NCBI GenBank assembly: GCA_021828605.1
Contig: JAJZEG010000314.1
Location: 1 to 12,723 of the forward strand
Direction of reading: 5' to 3'
Source: Pseudomonadota bacterium
Lineage (GTDB): Bacteria; Pseudomonadota; Alphaproteobacteria; Acetobacterales; Acetobacteraceae
Length of the DNA: 12,723 nucleotides
Shown in pieces: positions 1-6,612 of the stretch. Made by a program: the position numbers and the translations under genes. The notes under the pieces were generated by a model. The model was not told the DNA's origin and did no database searches. It was given only the letters and a program-made list of their open reading frames with translations. Within the stretch, counting starts at the first letter, position 1. The number at the start of each line of letters is the position of its first letter.

Positions 1-418
1 AAATCGGCGCATCCGCCGGATTGACCTCATTATAGACCGGCGGATATTGCAAATTCGGCGGCAGCGTGCCCGAGGCGGCATTGATCGCGGCCTGCACATC
101 CTGCGCCGCCGTATCCATGTTCAACTGCAAATCAAAGCGGAGTGTAATCGCGCTGGTGCCTTGGCTCGAAATTGAACTCATCGCGGCCAAGCCAGCAATT
201 TCACCAAATTGCCGTTCGAGCGGTGCGGTGATCAGCTTCGAGACGGTATCGGGCGACGCGCCCGGCAATTTGGTGACCACCTCAATGGTCGGAAACGCGA
301 CCGAGGGCAGCGAGGCCACCGGCAACGCCCGATAACCCAGCACACCGAGCAGCAACACCGCAATCGCGAGCAGCGTGGTCGCGACGGGTCGGCTAATAAA
401 GGGTGCCGAAATATTCAT
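1..418 (-). CDS. RND efflux permease (HAE1, MdtB/MdtC-like), N-terminal fragment
   Basis: This is the first 139 codons of an inner-membrane RND proton-antiporter pump; the gene runs off the window. It begins [20 protein letters not shown], with a first membrane helix at about residues 10-28, then the periplasmic porter segment. Visible family hallmarks are 'RPVATTLL', '[15 protein letters not shown]', 'LPGASPDTV', '[12 protein letters not shown]', '[10 protein letters not shown]' and 'NPADAPI', which match MdtB/MdtC-type permeases closely. A full protein would be about 1,030 residues. The ATG (418-416) overlaps the TGA of the upstream membrane-fusion gene in an ATGA junction and has no good Shine-Dalgarno of its own, so it is probably translationally coupled. 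In the assembled pump it would take substrates from periplasm or outer membrane leaflet and hand them to the outer-membrane channel encoded two genes upstream. Substrate cannot be told from this fragment, and whether a second permease follows (as in MdtBC) is not visible. Confidence 0.93.
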   Translation of the reverse strand, partial: MNISAPFISRPVATTLLAIAVLLLGVLGYRALPVASLPSVAFPTIEVVTKLPGASPDTVSKLITAPLERQFGEIAGLAAMSSISSQGTSAITLRFDLQLNMDTAAQDVQAAINAASGTLPPNLQYPPVYNEVNPADAPI

Positions 419-1572
419 GATCCGTGAGAAGGAACCGCCACGATCCGCACCACCGATCCTTCGCTCAAGCGCGCACCCCCTTCAGTAACCACCTGATCAC
501 CAAAGCGCAGCCCGCGCTTGATCACCACCTGATTGCGCCCTTGATAGCCCAAGGTGACAGGCTGCACCTTGATTTTCGGCAATTTCGCCCCGCCGGTCGC
601 AGGCATCACCACATACACGAAACTTCCATCCGGCCCCTGCTGCACCGCATCGCTCGGCACCACCAGCGCATGCGTGATGGTGCGCACCAACACCCGCACA
701 TTAACAAATCCACCCGGCCACAGATTTTTTCGCGCATTGGCAAAGCGCCCTTTGGCGGTCAGCGTGCCGGTCGAACTATTAATCGTATTATCGATCACCG
801 ATAACGTGCCGTTATCAATCACCGCATGATCGCTGGCGCCGCCCTCATCGCGCGCCGACACCGTCACCGGCCCCTGGGTCATTGCGGCACGCAAAACCGG
901 CAAATCTTGCTGCGGCAGGCTGAACTGCACCGAAATCGGCTGGAGCGTATTAATGGTGACAATCCCATTGCTCAGGGCGGGGGTCACGATATTGCCCGCA
1001 TTAATCTGTAAAATTCCGGTTTTACCGGCAATCGGCGCGCGGATTTTGGTGTAGCCCAGATTGATTTTGTCGGTCTCAATCGTCGCCTGATCCTGGCGGA
1101 CCAGCGCCTCTGCCTCCAACAAGGTTGCCTGTGCCGTCGCTGCTTGTTGCTTGGAAGTATAATTCTGCTGCACCAAGGCCGCATATTGCCGCGCTTGCAA
1201 CCCGGCATTCGCCGCACTAGCTTGATCCTGAGCCAGCCGCGCCGCCGCCTGCGCTAACGCGGCCTGATAGGGGGCCGGATCGATTTGCGCCAAGAGCTGA
1301 CCCTTTTGCACAAATTGGCCCTCATGGAATAGCACCTTGAGCAGCGGCCCGGTGATCATCGGCTGCACCACCACGGTCCGATACGGCACCACCGAGCCCA
1401 ACGCGGTCAAATAAACGGGCACGGTGCGCGTCTTCACCATCGCGACCTTCACCGGAATCACCACCTGCTTGATTTTGTGCCGCGCGGACCCGCCCGCCAC
1501 CAGCCGGACCACCACAATCGCCACCAGCACCGCGACCACGCCACCCGCCAGCCACCGCCGCCGTATCGCCAT
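415..1572 (-). CDS. RND efflux periplasmic adaptor (membrane fusion protein, HlyD/MdtA-like)
   Basis: This 385-residue adaptor links the RND permease to the outer-membrane channel. A basic start (MAIRRRW) is followed by one hydrophobic helix at about residues 9-26, which anchors it in the inner membrane or acts as an uncleaved signal. Then come a barrel-sandwich (lipoyl-like) half around '[20 protein letters not shown]', a long Ala/Gln-rich coiled-coil hairpin (about residues 105-175), and the returning half '[15 protein letters not shown]', a signature of the MdtA/AcrA group. Beta-barrel and membrane-proximal domains fill the C-terminal part. Length is normal for the family. It starts 1 nt after the TGA of the outer-membrane gene, with a GGAG seven bases before the ATG, and its own TGA overlaps the permease start. 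This is a textbook tripartite operon. The family is certain; the particular substrate is not. Confidence 0.95.
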   Translation of the reverse strand: MAIRRRWLAGGVVAVLVAIVVVRLVAGGSARHKIKQVVIPVKVAMVKTRTVPVYLTALGSVVPYRTVVVQPMITGPLLKVLFHEGQFVQKGQLLAQIDPAPYQAALAQAAARLAQDQASAANAGLQARQYAALVQQNYTSKQQAATAQATLLEAEALVRQDQATIETDKINLGYTKIRAPIAGKTGILQINAGNIVTPALSNGIVTINTLQPISVQFSLPQQDLPVLRAAMTQGPVTVSARDEGGASDHAVIDNGTLSVIDNTINSSTGTLTAKGRFANARKNLWPGGFVNVRVLVRTITHALVVPSDAVQQGPDGSFVYVVMPATGGAKLPKIKVQPVTLGYQGRNQVVIKRGLRFGDQVVTEGGARLSEGSVVRIVAVPSHGS

Positions 1573-1573
1573 C

Positions 1574-3061
1574 TCAGCGCTCCGTCTGTTGATGATAAAG
1601 GGCAGGATTGATCGAACTATGCTGAGCGGACCAGCCGCCCCCCATCGCTTTATACAAATTCACCGCCGACTGAAATCGGGTTAATCTGGCCTGCACCAAG
1701 GTATTTTCATCCGATAACACCGTTTGCTCCGCGTTCAATACCGTGCTCACATCGACAATTCCCGCCTGCAACTGGGCCTTGGCCCCCGCTAACGCGCCTT
1801 GCGCGCGGCTCACCGCCACGCGCTGCAATTGCTCCTGGCGCGTCGCAAAATGCAACGCCGTCATCGCGGTCTCGACATCGGTGAAGGCCTGCACCACGGT
1901 TTGCTCATATCTTGCCACATCCTCGCGATAGGTCGCCCGATCCACGCCCAACGTGCCGCTCAACGCGCCGCCCTCGAAAATCGGCTGGCTGATCGATGTT
2001 GCCGCCGAGAGCAGCAACGAGCCTGGCGCGATCAGCGTATTCAGCGCCGCACTCTGCCAACCCGCCGAGCCGGTCAGGCTGATCGAGGGGAAAAATGCCG
2101 CAATCGCCCCGCGCACATTATCATTCGCCGCAATCAAATTGGCCACCGCCTCCGCCACATCCGGCCGGCGCGCCAAAAGCTGCGAGGGCAGGCCGGGGCG
2201 CAGCTTCGGCACATGAATATCCGCGAGCGACCCGCCTTGCACGTTGAGAAATTCCGGCGCCTGACCGGTGAGAATTCCCAAACCGATCGCCTGCTGGCGC
2301 AATGCCGAGGTCAAATTGGGAATCGTTGCGCGTTGCGCCGCCACCAGCGCCGCCTGCTGTGCCACGGTCGGCTGATCAATAATCCCGGCATGATATTCGG
2401 CCCGGAGTTGGGCGAGCAAGGCCTGTGCCGCCTGCAAATTCTGCTCGGCGATGCCCAACTGGTCTTCATCGGCTAACATTTGGAAATAGGTGGTCGCCAC
2501 CGCCGCCTCCTCGGTCAGCGCCACGGTTTTTTCGTTAAACGCCGCCGCCGCCGCACTCGCCTGCGCGGCGCGCAGCGCATCCCGATTTTTGCCCCAGAAA
2601 TCCAGCTCATAGGAGGCTGAAAACGAGCCGCTATAATGATGCGAGGTCAGGGTCGAGCCTTGGCTCCCACCAAACCCGGTGCCATTGCTTGAGGTGGCAC
2701 GCGCCGCACCCAGGCCTTGTTGCTGGAAATTACCGCTGCCCGAGCCGGTGATGCTGGGCAAAAGCGGGGCGCCGGAGATGCGAATTTGCGCATTGGCCGC
2801 TTCGAGCTGATCCACCGCCTCGATGACCGAAAAATTATGCAATCGCGCTTGCGCGATCAGCCGATCCAGTTCGGGCGAACCAAAATGCCGCCACCAGCCG
2901 GGCTTCGGCCAGGACGGTGCGGCGTGGTTTGAGGCCACAAACCGGGTCGGCACACGCAATTTTGGCGGATCAAAACGCGGCCCGACCGTGCAACCGGTAA
3001 GCCCGATTAACGCGATGCCAACGCCGCCCAGAACCCGCTTGCTCCACCCACTTCCGCTCAT
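1574..3061 (-). CDS. RND efflux outer-membrane lipoprotein (NodT/OprM family)
   Basis: This 495-residue protein is the TolC-like outer-membrane channel of the pump. The N-terminus is a lipoprotein signal peptide with lipobox L-T-G-C and the modified cysteine at residue 24. Mature sequence opens with the family motif 'CTVGPRFDPPKLRVP'. Two OEP repeats follow (about 60-270 and 290-480), with typical phrases 'WWRHFGSPELDRLIAQA', 'SYELDFWGKNR', 'LLARRPDVAEA', 'FFPSISLTGSAGWQSAAL' and 'QAFTDVETAM'. A Gly/Ser/Thr-rich loop around residues 105-145 is longer than usual. It is the first gene of the efflux operon, whereas many RND operons put the channel last. The ATG has no close Shine-Dalgarno: CGGAGGA lies 22 nt upstream, too far to serve it, and I found no in-frame start between them. 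A candidate promoter lies upstream (3101-3132). Confidence 0.95.
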   Translation of the reverse strand: MSGSGWSKRVLGGVGIALIGLTGCTVGPRFDPPKLRVPTRFVASNHAAPSWPKPGWWRHFGSPELDRLIAQARLHNFSVIEAVDQLEAANAQIRISGAPLLPSITGSGSGNFQQQGLGAARATSSNGTGFGGSQGSTLTSHHYSGSFSASYELDFWGKNRDALRAAQASAAAAAFNEKTVALTEEAAVATTYFQMLADEDQLGIAEQNLQAAQALLAQLRAEYHAGIIDQPTVAQQAALVAAQRATIPNLTSALRQQAIGLGILTGQAPEFLNVQGGSLADIHVPKLRPGLPSQLLARRPDVAEAVANLIAANDNVRGAIAAFFPSISLTGSAGWQSAALNTLIAPGSLLLSAATSISQPIFEGGALSGTLGVDRATYREDVARYEQTVVQAFTDVETAMTALHFATRQEQLQRVAVSRAQGALAGAKAQLQAGIVDVSTVLNAEQTVLSDENTLVQARLTRFQSAVNLYKAMGGGWSAQHSSINPALYHQQTER

Positions 3062-3100
3062 GCTGCGCCCATCCGCCCTGCAATCCTCCGGTCATCGCTC

Positions 3101-3132
3101 GATAAAGCCCGCTTGTAACAGCCTCATGTCAA
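3101..3132 (-). promoter_or_regulatory. Candidate promoter of the RND efflux operon
   Basis: On the minus strand a perfect TTGACA (3132-3127), preceded by a T-rich stretch, is followed 20 nt later by TTTATC (3106-3101), about 40 nt upstream of the outer-membrane lipoprotein start. A 20-nt spacer is longer than the sigma-70 optimum; such stretched spacers are known from promoters activated by MerR-family regulators. The spacer contains an imperfect dyad, GCT-GT-TA-CA-AGC. No MerR-type gene is visible here, so regulation is only an inference. Confidence 0.3.
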
Positions 3133-3150
3133 TAAAAAGTAACCCGACCC

Positions 3151-3159
3151 CGCGCTCTA
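3151..3159 (-). repeat. TAGAGCGCG stop-codon motif, copy 1
   Basis: On the minus strand the TAG stop of the histidine-phosphatase gene is followed directly by AGCGCG. The same nine bases occur at the ends of kup and of the small lipoprotein gene. After the shared core this copy continues GGGTCGGGTT and differs from the other two. Function unknown. Confidence 0.5.
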
Positions 3160-3711
3160 CGGATGCCAGATAATCGTCTCAGGGCGTGGGGCCAGCGGAT
3201 CGAACGCGATCCATTGGCCGTTCATCACTGACTGCCCGGTTAGTGCCAGAATAAACCCCCAATGGCTAATCAGCACGGTCTCGGCCTGATCATCGCGTTC
3301 GGCCATTTGCGCCCGAAACGCATCCGCCCGCGCGATCACCGATTGTTCAGATTCCAACCTGTCCGGCCACCATTGATCAGCCAAATGCTCAAATGCATGC
3401 GCGCTGAACGCCGCCGCCAACACGTCCGGCGCGCGACCAATATCACATTTGAACGCGAATCGCTCGCGCACCAGCGGCTCGATCTCGGCGCGCAACCCCA
3501 ACCGCGCCAGCAAAGGGGCGGCTGTCTGCAAAGCGCGGGTGTAAGGCGACACAATCACCCGTGAAATCGGCCCGCGCGTAAGCTGATCCGCCGCCGCCTG
3601 CGCCTGCTCATGACCCAGCGCGGTCAATTCCGGATCAATAATTCCCGGATCGCGTCGGGTTGCGCTGAAATGCACGTTGAACTCGCTCTGGCCGTGGCGC
3701 AACAGGATCAT
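3157..3711 (-). CDS. Histidine phosphatase superfamily protein (phosphoglycerate-mutase-like)
   Basis: This is a 184-residue member of the RHG histidine phosphatase family, which removes phosphate from small metabolites or proteins through a phospho-histidine intermediate. The catalytic motif R-H-G-Q is at residues 5-8, counted from the chosen ATG at 3711. A conserved Arg follows in 'SPYTRALQTA' (R59), an acidic residue in 'VRERFAF' (E83), and the second catalytic His in 'ISHWGF' (H150), so the active site looks complete. I chose 3711 because family members start immediately before the 'LLRHGQ' strand. The frame is open further upstream, with ATGs at 3807 and 3819 that would add 32 or 36 residues; no start has a clear Shine-Dalgarno. 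The gene is transcribed away from timA and in the same direction as the efflux operon, about 95 nt ahead of it. The substrate is unknown. Confidence 0.88.
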   Translation of the reverse strand: MILLRHGQSEFNVHFSATRRDPGIIDPELTALGHEQAQAAADQLTRGPISRVIVSPYTRALQTAAPLLARLGLRAEIEPLVRERFAFKCDIGRAPDVLAAAFSAHAFEHLADQWWPDRLESEQSVIARADAFRAQMAERDDQAETVLISHWGFILALTGQSVMNGQWIAFDPLAPRPETIIWHP

Positions 3712-3852
3712 CGAGCAGCGATACCGTTCACCAGCCCGCGCTGTAAACCCACCCCGCGCCGCCAGCGCATCCCGCCCGGTTGCGAAGCCCTCTGCTCCGG
3801 CGTACATACCAGTGATCAACGCACCGCCAATCTCAATTTAGCGGGTCAAATC

Positions 3853-3868
3853 CGCGCCCACGGGCGCG
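3853..3868. repeat. Perfect inverted repeat in the divergent intergenic region (dyad 1)
   Basis: CGCGCCC-AC-GGGCGCG: two perfect 7-base arms separated by two bases, lying between the divergent phosphatase and timA genes. It is more compact than a typical terminator and no T-run follows. It could be a protein-binding dyad, or a fortuitous GC palindrome. Confidence 0.45.
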
Positions 3869-3881
3869 CACACAACCGAGG

Positions 3882-3901
3882 CGTGCATGCCATTATGCAC
3901 G
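3882..3901. repeat. Perfect inverted repeat just upstream of timA (dyad 2)
   Basis: CGTGCAT-GCCATT-ATGCACG: 7-base perfect arms with a 6-base spacer, ending 7 nt before the timA Shine-Dalgarno. The mixed base composition makes chance less likely than for the neighbouring GC-only dyad. It could be an operator or a 5'-UTR hairpin affecting timA translation. Confidence 0.5.
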
Positions 3902-3908
3902 GCCAGTC

Positions 3909-3913
3909 AAGGA
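3909..3913 (+). promoter_or_regulatory. Shine-Dalgarno of timA
   Basis: AAGGA with a six-base spacer before the ATG at 3920. It fixes that start in preference to the in-frame ATG at 3887, which lies inside dyad 2 and has no ribosome binding site. Confidence 0.75.
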
Positions 3914-3919
3914 TCGATT

Positions 3920-4588
3920 ATGGATAAGGGCTTTCCCGTCGCAATCGTCATGCTCGTCCTGGTCGCAGGGTTTTTACTGCTGCGCCTGCGCAGCGTGCTG
4001 GGCAAGCGCACCGGCTTCGAGCGCCCGCCTTTGCCCGACCAGCCCAGCCTTGATTTGCGTGGCGGTCTGCGCCCGGCCATTGATGGCATCGCCGAGCCGA
4101 TGCGCGCCAAACCCGGCAGGCCGATCCCACCCCCTCACACCATTGTCGGCCAGGCCCTGACCCGCATCGCGCAAGCGGACCCGCGATTCGAGCCGGTCAG
4201 CTTCCTCGATCATGCGGTGCGTGCATTCGAGCAAATCGTCGCCGCTTTCGCGGCTGGCGATCTGGCCTTGCTGCAATCCCTGCTCACCCCCACGGTCTTT
4301 CGCACCTTCGAGCAGGCGATCAATGCGCGCCACGAAGCGGGTGACACCCAAACCACCCGGATCAAATCCATCGTCGAGGCCACCATTGATAATGCCGACA
4401 TTATCGCCGATCACGCCGCCATCGTGGTGCGCATTGTCTCGGATCAGGAAAATTTCACCCGCAACGGCCAAAATATTATCATCGCCGGGTCGGAATCGGT
4501 GGTGGAAATGATCGACCTCTGGACCTTTGATCACCCGCTCGCCGGTAATGACCCGGTTTGGCGTCTCGCCGCCGCGCATAGCGGTTGA
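3920..4588 (+). CDS. timA: TimA, Tim44-like inner-membrane protein
   Basis: This 222-residue protein has a single N-terminal membrane helix (about residues 5-22, 'FPVAIVMLVLVAGFLLLRL'), a Pro-rich linker, and a C-terminal Tim44-like domain from about residue 85. Domain hallmarks are 'FLDHAVRAFEQIVAAFAAGD', 'LLTPTVFRTFEQAI' and the closing 'ESVVEMIDLWTFD...DPVWRLAAAHSG'. Related alphaproteobacterial proteins, known as TimA, are the bacterial relatives of mitochondrial Tim44, which tethers Hsp70 at the protein-import channel; the bacterial role is less clear and seems tied to the inner membrane. The order timA-mltA is widespread in Alphaproteobacteria, often with secB upstream on the opposite strand. 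Here the divergent neighbour is a phosphatase instead. The start rests on a good AAGGA and on the membrane helix beginning straight after it. Confidence 0.9.
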   Translation: MDKGFPVAIVMLVLVAGFLLLRLRSVLGKRTGFERPPLPDQPSLDLRGGLRPAIDGIAEPMRAKPGRPIPPPHTIVGQALTRIAQADPRFEPVSFLDHAVRAFEQIVAAFAAGDLALLQSLLTPTVFRTFEQAINARHEAGDTQTTRIKSIVEATIDNADIIADHAAIVVRIVSDQENFTRNGQNIIIAGSESVVEMIDLWTFDHPLAGNDPVWRLAAAHSG

Positions 4589-4628
4589 ACGTGCTGCGTC
4601 ACCCTATGCCAGTCATGACACATCGTTC

Positions 4629-4633
4629 GGGAG
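4629..4633 (+). promoter_or_regulatory. Shine-Dalgarno supporting a GTG start for mltA
   Basis: GGGAG followed by seven bases and then GTG at 4641. This GTG opens directly into a lipoprotein signal peptide, so it is preferred to the longer reading from an ATG at 4527, which would overlap timA and bury the signal peptide. Confidence 0.7.
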
Positions 4634-4640
4634 TTTGATT

Positions 4641-5828
4641 GTGCCGTATCGCGCCAACCTTGCCTGCCGTCTCCTCGCCAGCCTAACCTTGTTCGGCCTT
4701 GCTGGTTGCCAACTGCCCCAGGCCCAAACCGGCGCGAACGCCCCAGCTTCCTTCCATCCGATCAGTTTTGCCAGCCTGCCCGGCTGGTCGACGGCGCAGG
4801 CGCAAGCCGGGCTGCGCGCGTTCCAACGCTCCTGCACCGCCCTCGCCGTGCTGCCCGAGGATCAAAAACTCGGCGGCGCCAATCTCGGCCTGCCCTCGAT
4901 CAACCAAGCGGGCGCTTGGCGCCCGGCCTGCGCCGCCGCAAAATCCGTGCCCCCCGGCAACCCGCAAGCCGCCGAGACCTTTTTCACCACCTATTTCACC
5001 CCCTATGCCAGCAGCGCGCCCACCCGCCTGACCGGCTATTTCGAGCCTTTGCTCGCGGGCTCGGAAGTGCCGCTCGCGGGTTATGATTTTCCGGTCTATG
5101 GCAAGCCAAACACCTTGATCACCGCCAATCTCGGACGCTTCAAACCCGCCCTTGTCGGCCAGCATCTGACCGGGCGGCTGCGATTGCAAAAATTCGTGCC
5201 GTTTTATTCGCGCGCCTCAATCGATAATGGCGCGCTTCGCCGGGGTGGCCACGCGGTCGGCTGGCTGCGCTCCGCAGCCGACGCTTACCTGCTCCAGCTG
5301 CAAGGCTTCGGTCGGATGCGCCTGCCCGATGGCAGTTTGGTCGATCTGGTCTTTGATGACACCAATGGCCGACCCTACGTCCCCATCGGCAAGCTCCTCG
5401 CCGCCCAAGGCGATCTCTCGGCCAATGATCTCTCCGTGCAATCGATCATTAACTGGCTGCAAGACCATCCCAATCAGGCGCGCACCATCACCGCGCAAAA
5501 CCCCAATTACGTTTTTTTCAAACGCGTTCATGACATCCCGGCCAATCTCGGCGCCCCCGGTGCGCTCGGCGTGCCGCTCACCCCCCGCCACTCGATTGCC
5601 ATCGCTGCGGGCAGCGTGCCGCTCGGCGCGCCGGTTTTCGTCACCGCCCCCGGCTTCACCCGGCTCACCGCTGCCCAGGATATCGATGTCAGCGCCAAAG
5701 GCGCTGCGGCCGCCCAAATATTTTTCGGCGTCGGCGCCAAGGCCGAAACCCAAGCCGGCGCCTTTTTGCAAACCGGTCAAATCACCCTTTTGCTGCCCCG
5801 CCCGCTCAGCCCCCAACCCGCCGGTTAA
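4641..5828 (+). CDS. mltA: MltA-family murein lytic transglycosylase, catalytic loop altered
   Basis: This 395-residue outer-membrane lipoprotein has a GTG start, signal peptide and lipobox L-A-G-C with the modified cysteine at residue 23. The MltA domain carries 'TGYFEPLL' (131-138), 'ASIDNGAL', 'LQLQGFGRMRLPDGS', 'NGRPYVPIGKLL' and 'NPNYVFFKR'. The C-terminal 3D (double-psi barrel) domain begins near 'GALGVPLTPRHSIAIA' and 'VPLGAPVFV'. MltA enzymes cleave the MurNAc-GlcNAc bond and form 1,6-anhydro ends, using an aspartate of the 3D domain (Asp308 in E. coli). Here the loop that usually reads like AQDTGxAIxGxxRGDxFxG is AQDIDVSAKGAAAAQIFFG: the first Asp (347) remains, but Gln359 stands where the catalytic Asp is expected. 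Everything else fits a normal family member, so it may be inactive, altered in chemistry, or a structural lipoprotein. It follows timA by 52 nt and precedes lutA by 4 nt. Confidence 0.92.
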   Translation: MPYRANLACRLLASLTLFGLAGCQLPQAQTGANAPASFHPISFASLPGWSTAQAQAGLRAFQRSCTALAVLPEDQKLGGANLGLPSINQAGAWRPACAAAKSVPPGNPQAAETFFTTYFTPYASSAPTRLTGYFEPLLAGSEVPLAGYDFPVYGKPNTLITANLGRFKPALVGQHLTGRLRLQKFVPFYSRASIDNGALRRGGHAVGWLRSAADAYLLQLQGFGRMRLPDGSLVDLVFDDTNGRPYVPIGKLLAAQGDLSANDLSVQSIINWLQDHPNQARTITAQNPNYVFFKRVHDIPANLGAPGALGVPLTPRHSIAIAAGSVPLGAPVFVTAPGFTRLTAAQDIDVSAKGAAAAQIFFGVGAKAETQAGAFLQTGQITLLLPRPLSPQPAG

Positions 5829-5832
5829 CCCG

Positions 5833-6612
5833 ATGACACCGCCTGTAAAACCCCGCATCGCTCTGTTCGTCACCTGTCTGGTCGATCTGTATCGCCCGAG
5901 CATCGGCTTCGCCGCCCTGACTTTGCTCGAAGCTGCGGGCTGCGCGGTCGAAGTGCCACGCGGGCAAACCTGCTGCGGCCAACCCGCTTACAATGCCGGT
6001 GATCAAACCACCGCGCGCGATCTCGCCGCCGGGCTAATCAAATCCCTGGCCGCCTATGATTACGTCGTCGCCCCGTCCGGCTCCTGTGCGGGTATGCTGC
6101 GCAAACACATGCCCGATTTGTTCACCAACGACCCGCAACTGCGCGCGCAAGCGGAAAATCTCGCGGCAAAAACCTATGAGCTGACCAGCTTCCTGGTTGA
6201 TATCATGCAGTTCAAAGGGCTCGGCGTCGCGTTTCCCGGCTTGGTCACCTACCATGATAGCTGTGCGGGCCTGCGCGAGCTTGGCGTCAAATCCCAGCCG
6301 CGCGCCTTGCTCGGCCAGGTCGCCGGGCTTGAGTTGGTCGAGATGGCCGAGCCGGAAATCTGCTGCGGCTTCGGCGGCACGTTTTGCATCAAATATCCCG
6401 ATATCTCGACCCGCATGGCCGCCGATAAAACCGCCGATGCCCGCAGCACCGGCGCGCCAACTTTGCTTGCGGGCGATCTCGGCTGCCTGCTCAATCTCGC
6501 GGGCACGCTCAGCCGCGACAATCAACCGATCACCGTCCGCCATATCGCCGAACTGCTCGCCGGGATCACCGACACTGTGCCGCCGATCGGCGCCCCGAAA
6601 GCCAGATCATGA
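5833..6612 (+). CDS. lutA: LutA/YkgE-family Fe-S oxidoreductase subunit
   Basis: This 259-residue cytosolic protein has two CCG (cysteine-rich) domains, like LutA of the LutABC L-lactate oxidation complex and like heterodisulfide-reductase-type subunits. Cluster-ligand motifs are intact in both halves: 'FVTCLVD' (C15), '[10 protein letters not shown]' (C47-C48) and 'PSGSCAGM' (C85); then '[12 protein letters not shown]' (C144), '[16 protein letters not shown]' (C177, C178, C185) and '[11 protein letters not shown]' (C218). Length is normal. The ATG at 5833 is the first start that does not run back into mltA; the same frame is open far upstream but only because it shadows mltA. No strong Shine-Dalgarno is present; a 4-nt gap after mltA suggests coupling. 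LutB and LutC, its usual partners, are not in this window, so lactate oxidation through this protein would depend on genes elsewhere. Its TGA overlaps the kup start (ATGA). Confidence 0.93.
   Translation: MTPPVKPRIALFVTCLVDLYRPSIGFAALTLLEAAGCAVEVPRGQTCCGQPAYNAGDQTTARDLAAGLIKSLAAYDYVVAPSGSCAGMLRKHMPDLFTNDPQLRAQAENLAAKTYELTSFLVDIMQFKGLGVAFPGLVTYHDSCAGLRELGVKSQPRALLGQVAGLELVEMAEPEICCGFGGTFCIKYPDISTRMAADKTADARSTGAPTLLAGDLGCLLNLAGTLSRDNQPITVRHIAELLAGITDTVPPIGAPKARS

Noticed and set aside
3974..4579. 201-codon minus-strand reading frame opposite timA
   Set aside because: It is the antisense shadow of a GC-rich gene: low-complexity Gly/Asp/Arg-rich product, no start signal, and the plus strand encodes a clear Tim44-domain protein.
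5512..5518. Run of seven T bases inside mltA, considered as a slippage or phase-variation site
   Set aside because: It encodes the conserved YVFF motif of the family and the frame is intact on both sides; seven bases is a modest run and nothing else suggests phase variation.
5227..5832. Upstream extension of lutA through mltA in another frame, giving a 461-residue product
   Set aside because: The added 202 residues are Pro/Ser/Arg-rich and overlap conserved mltA sequence; LutA family proteins start at the ATG at 5833.
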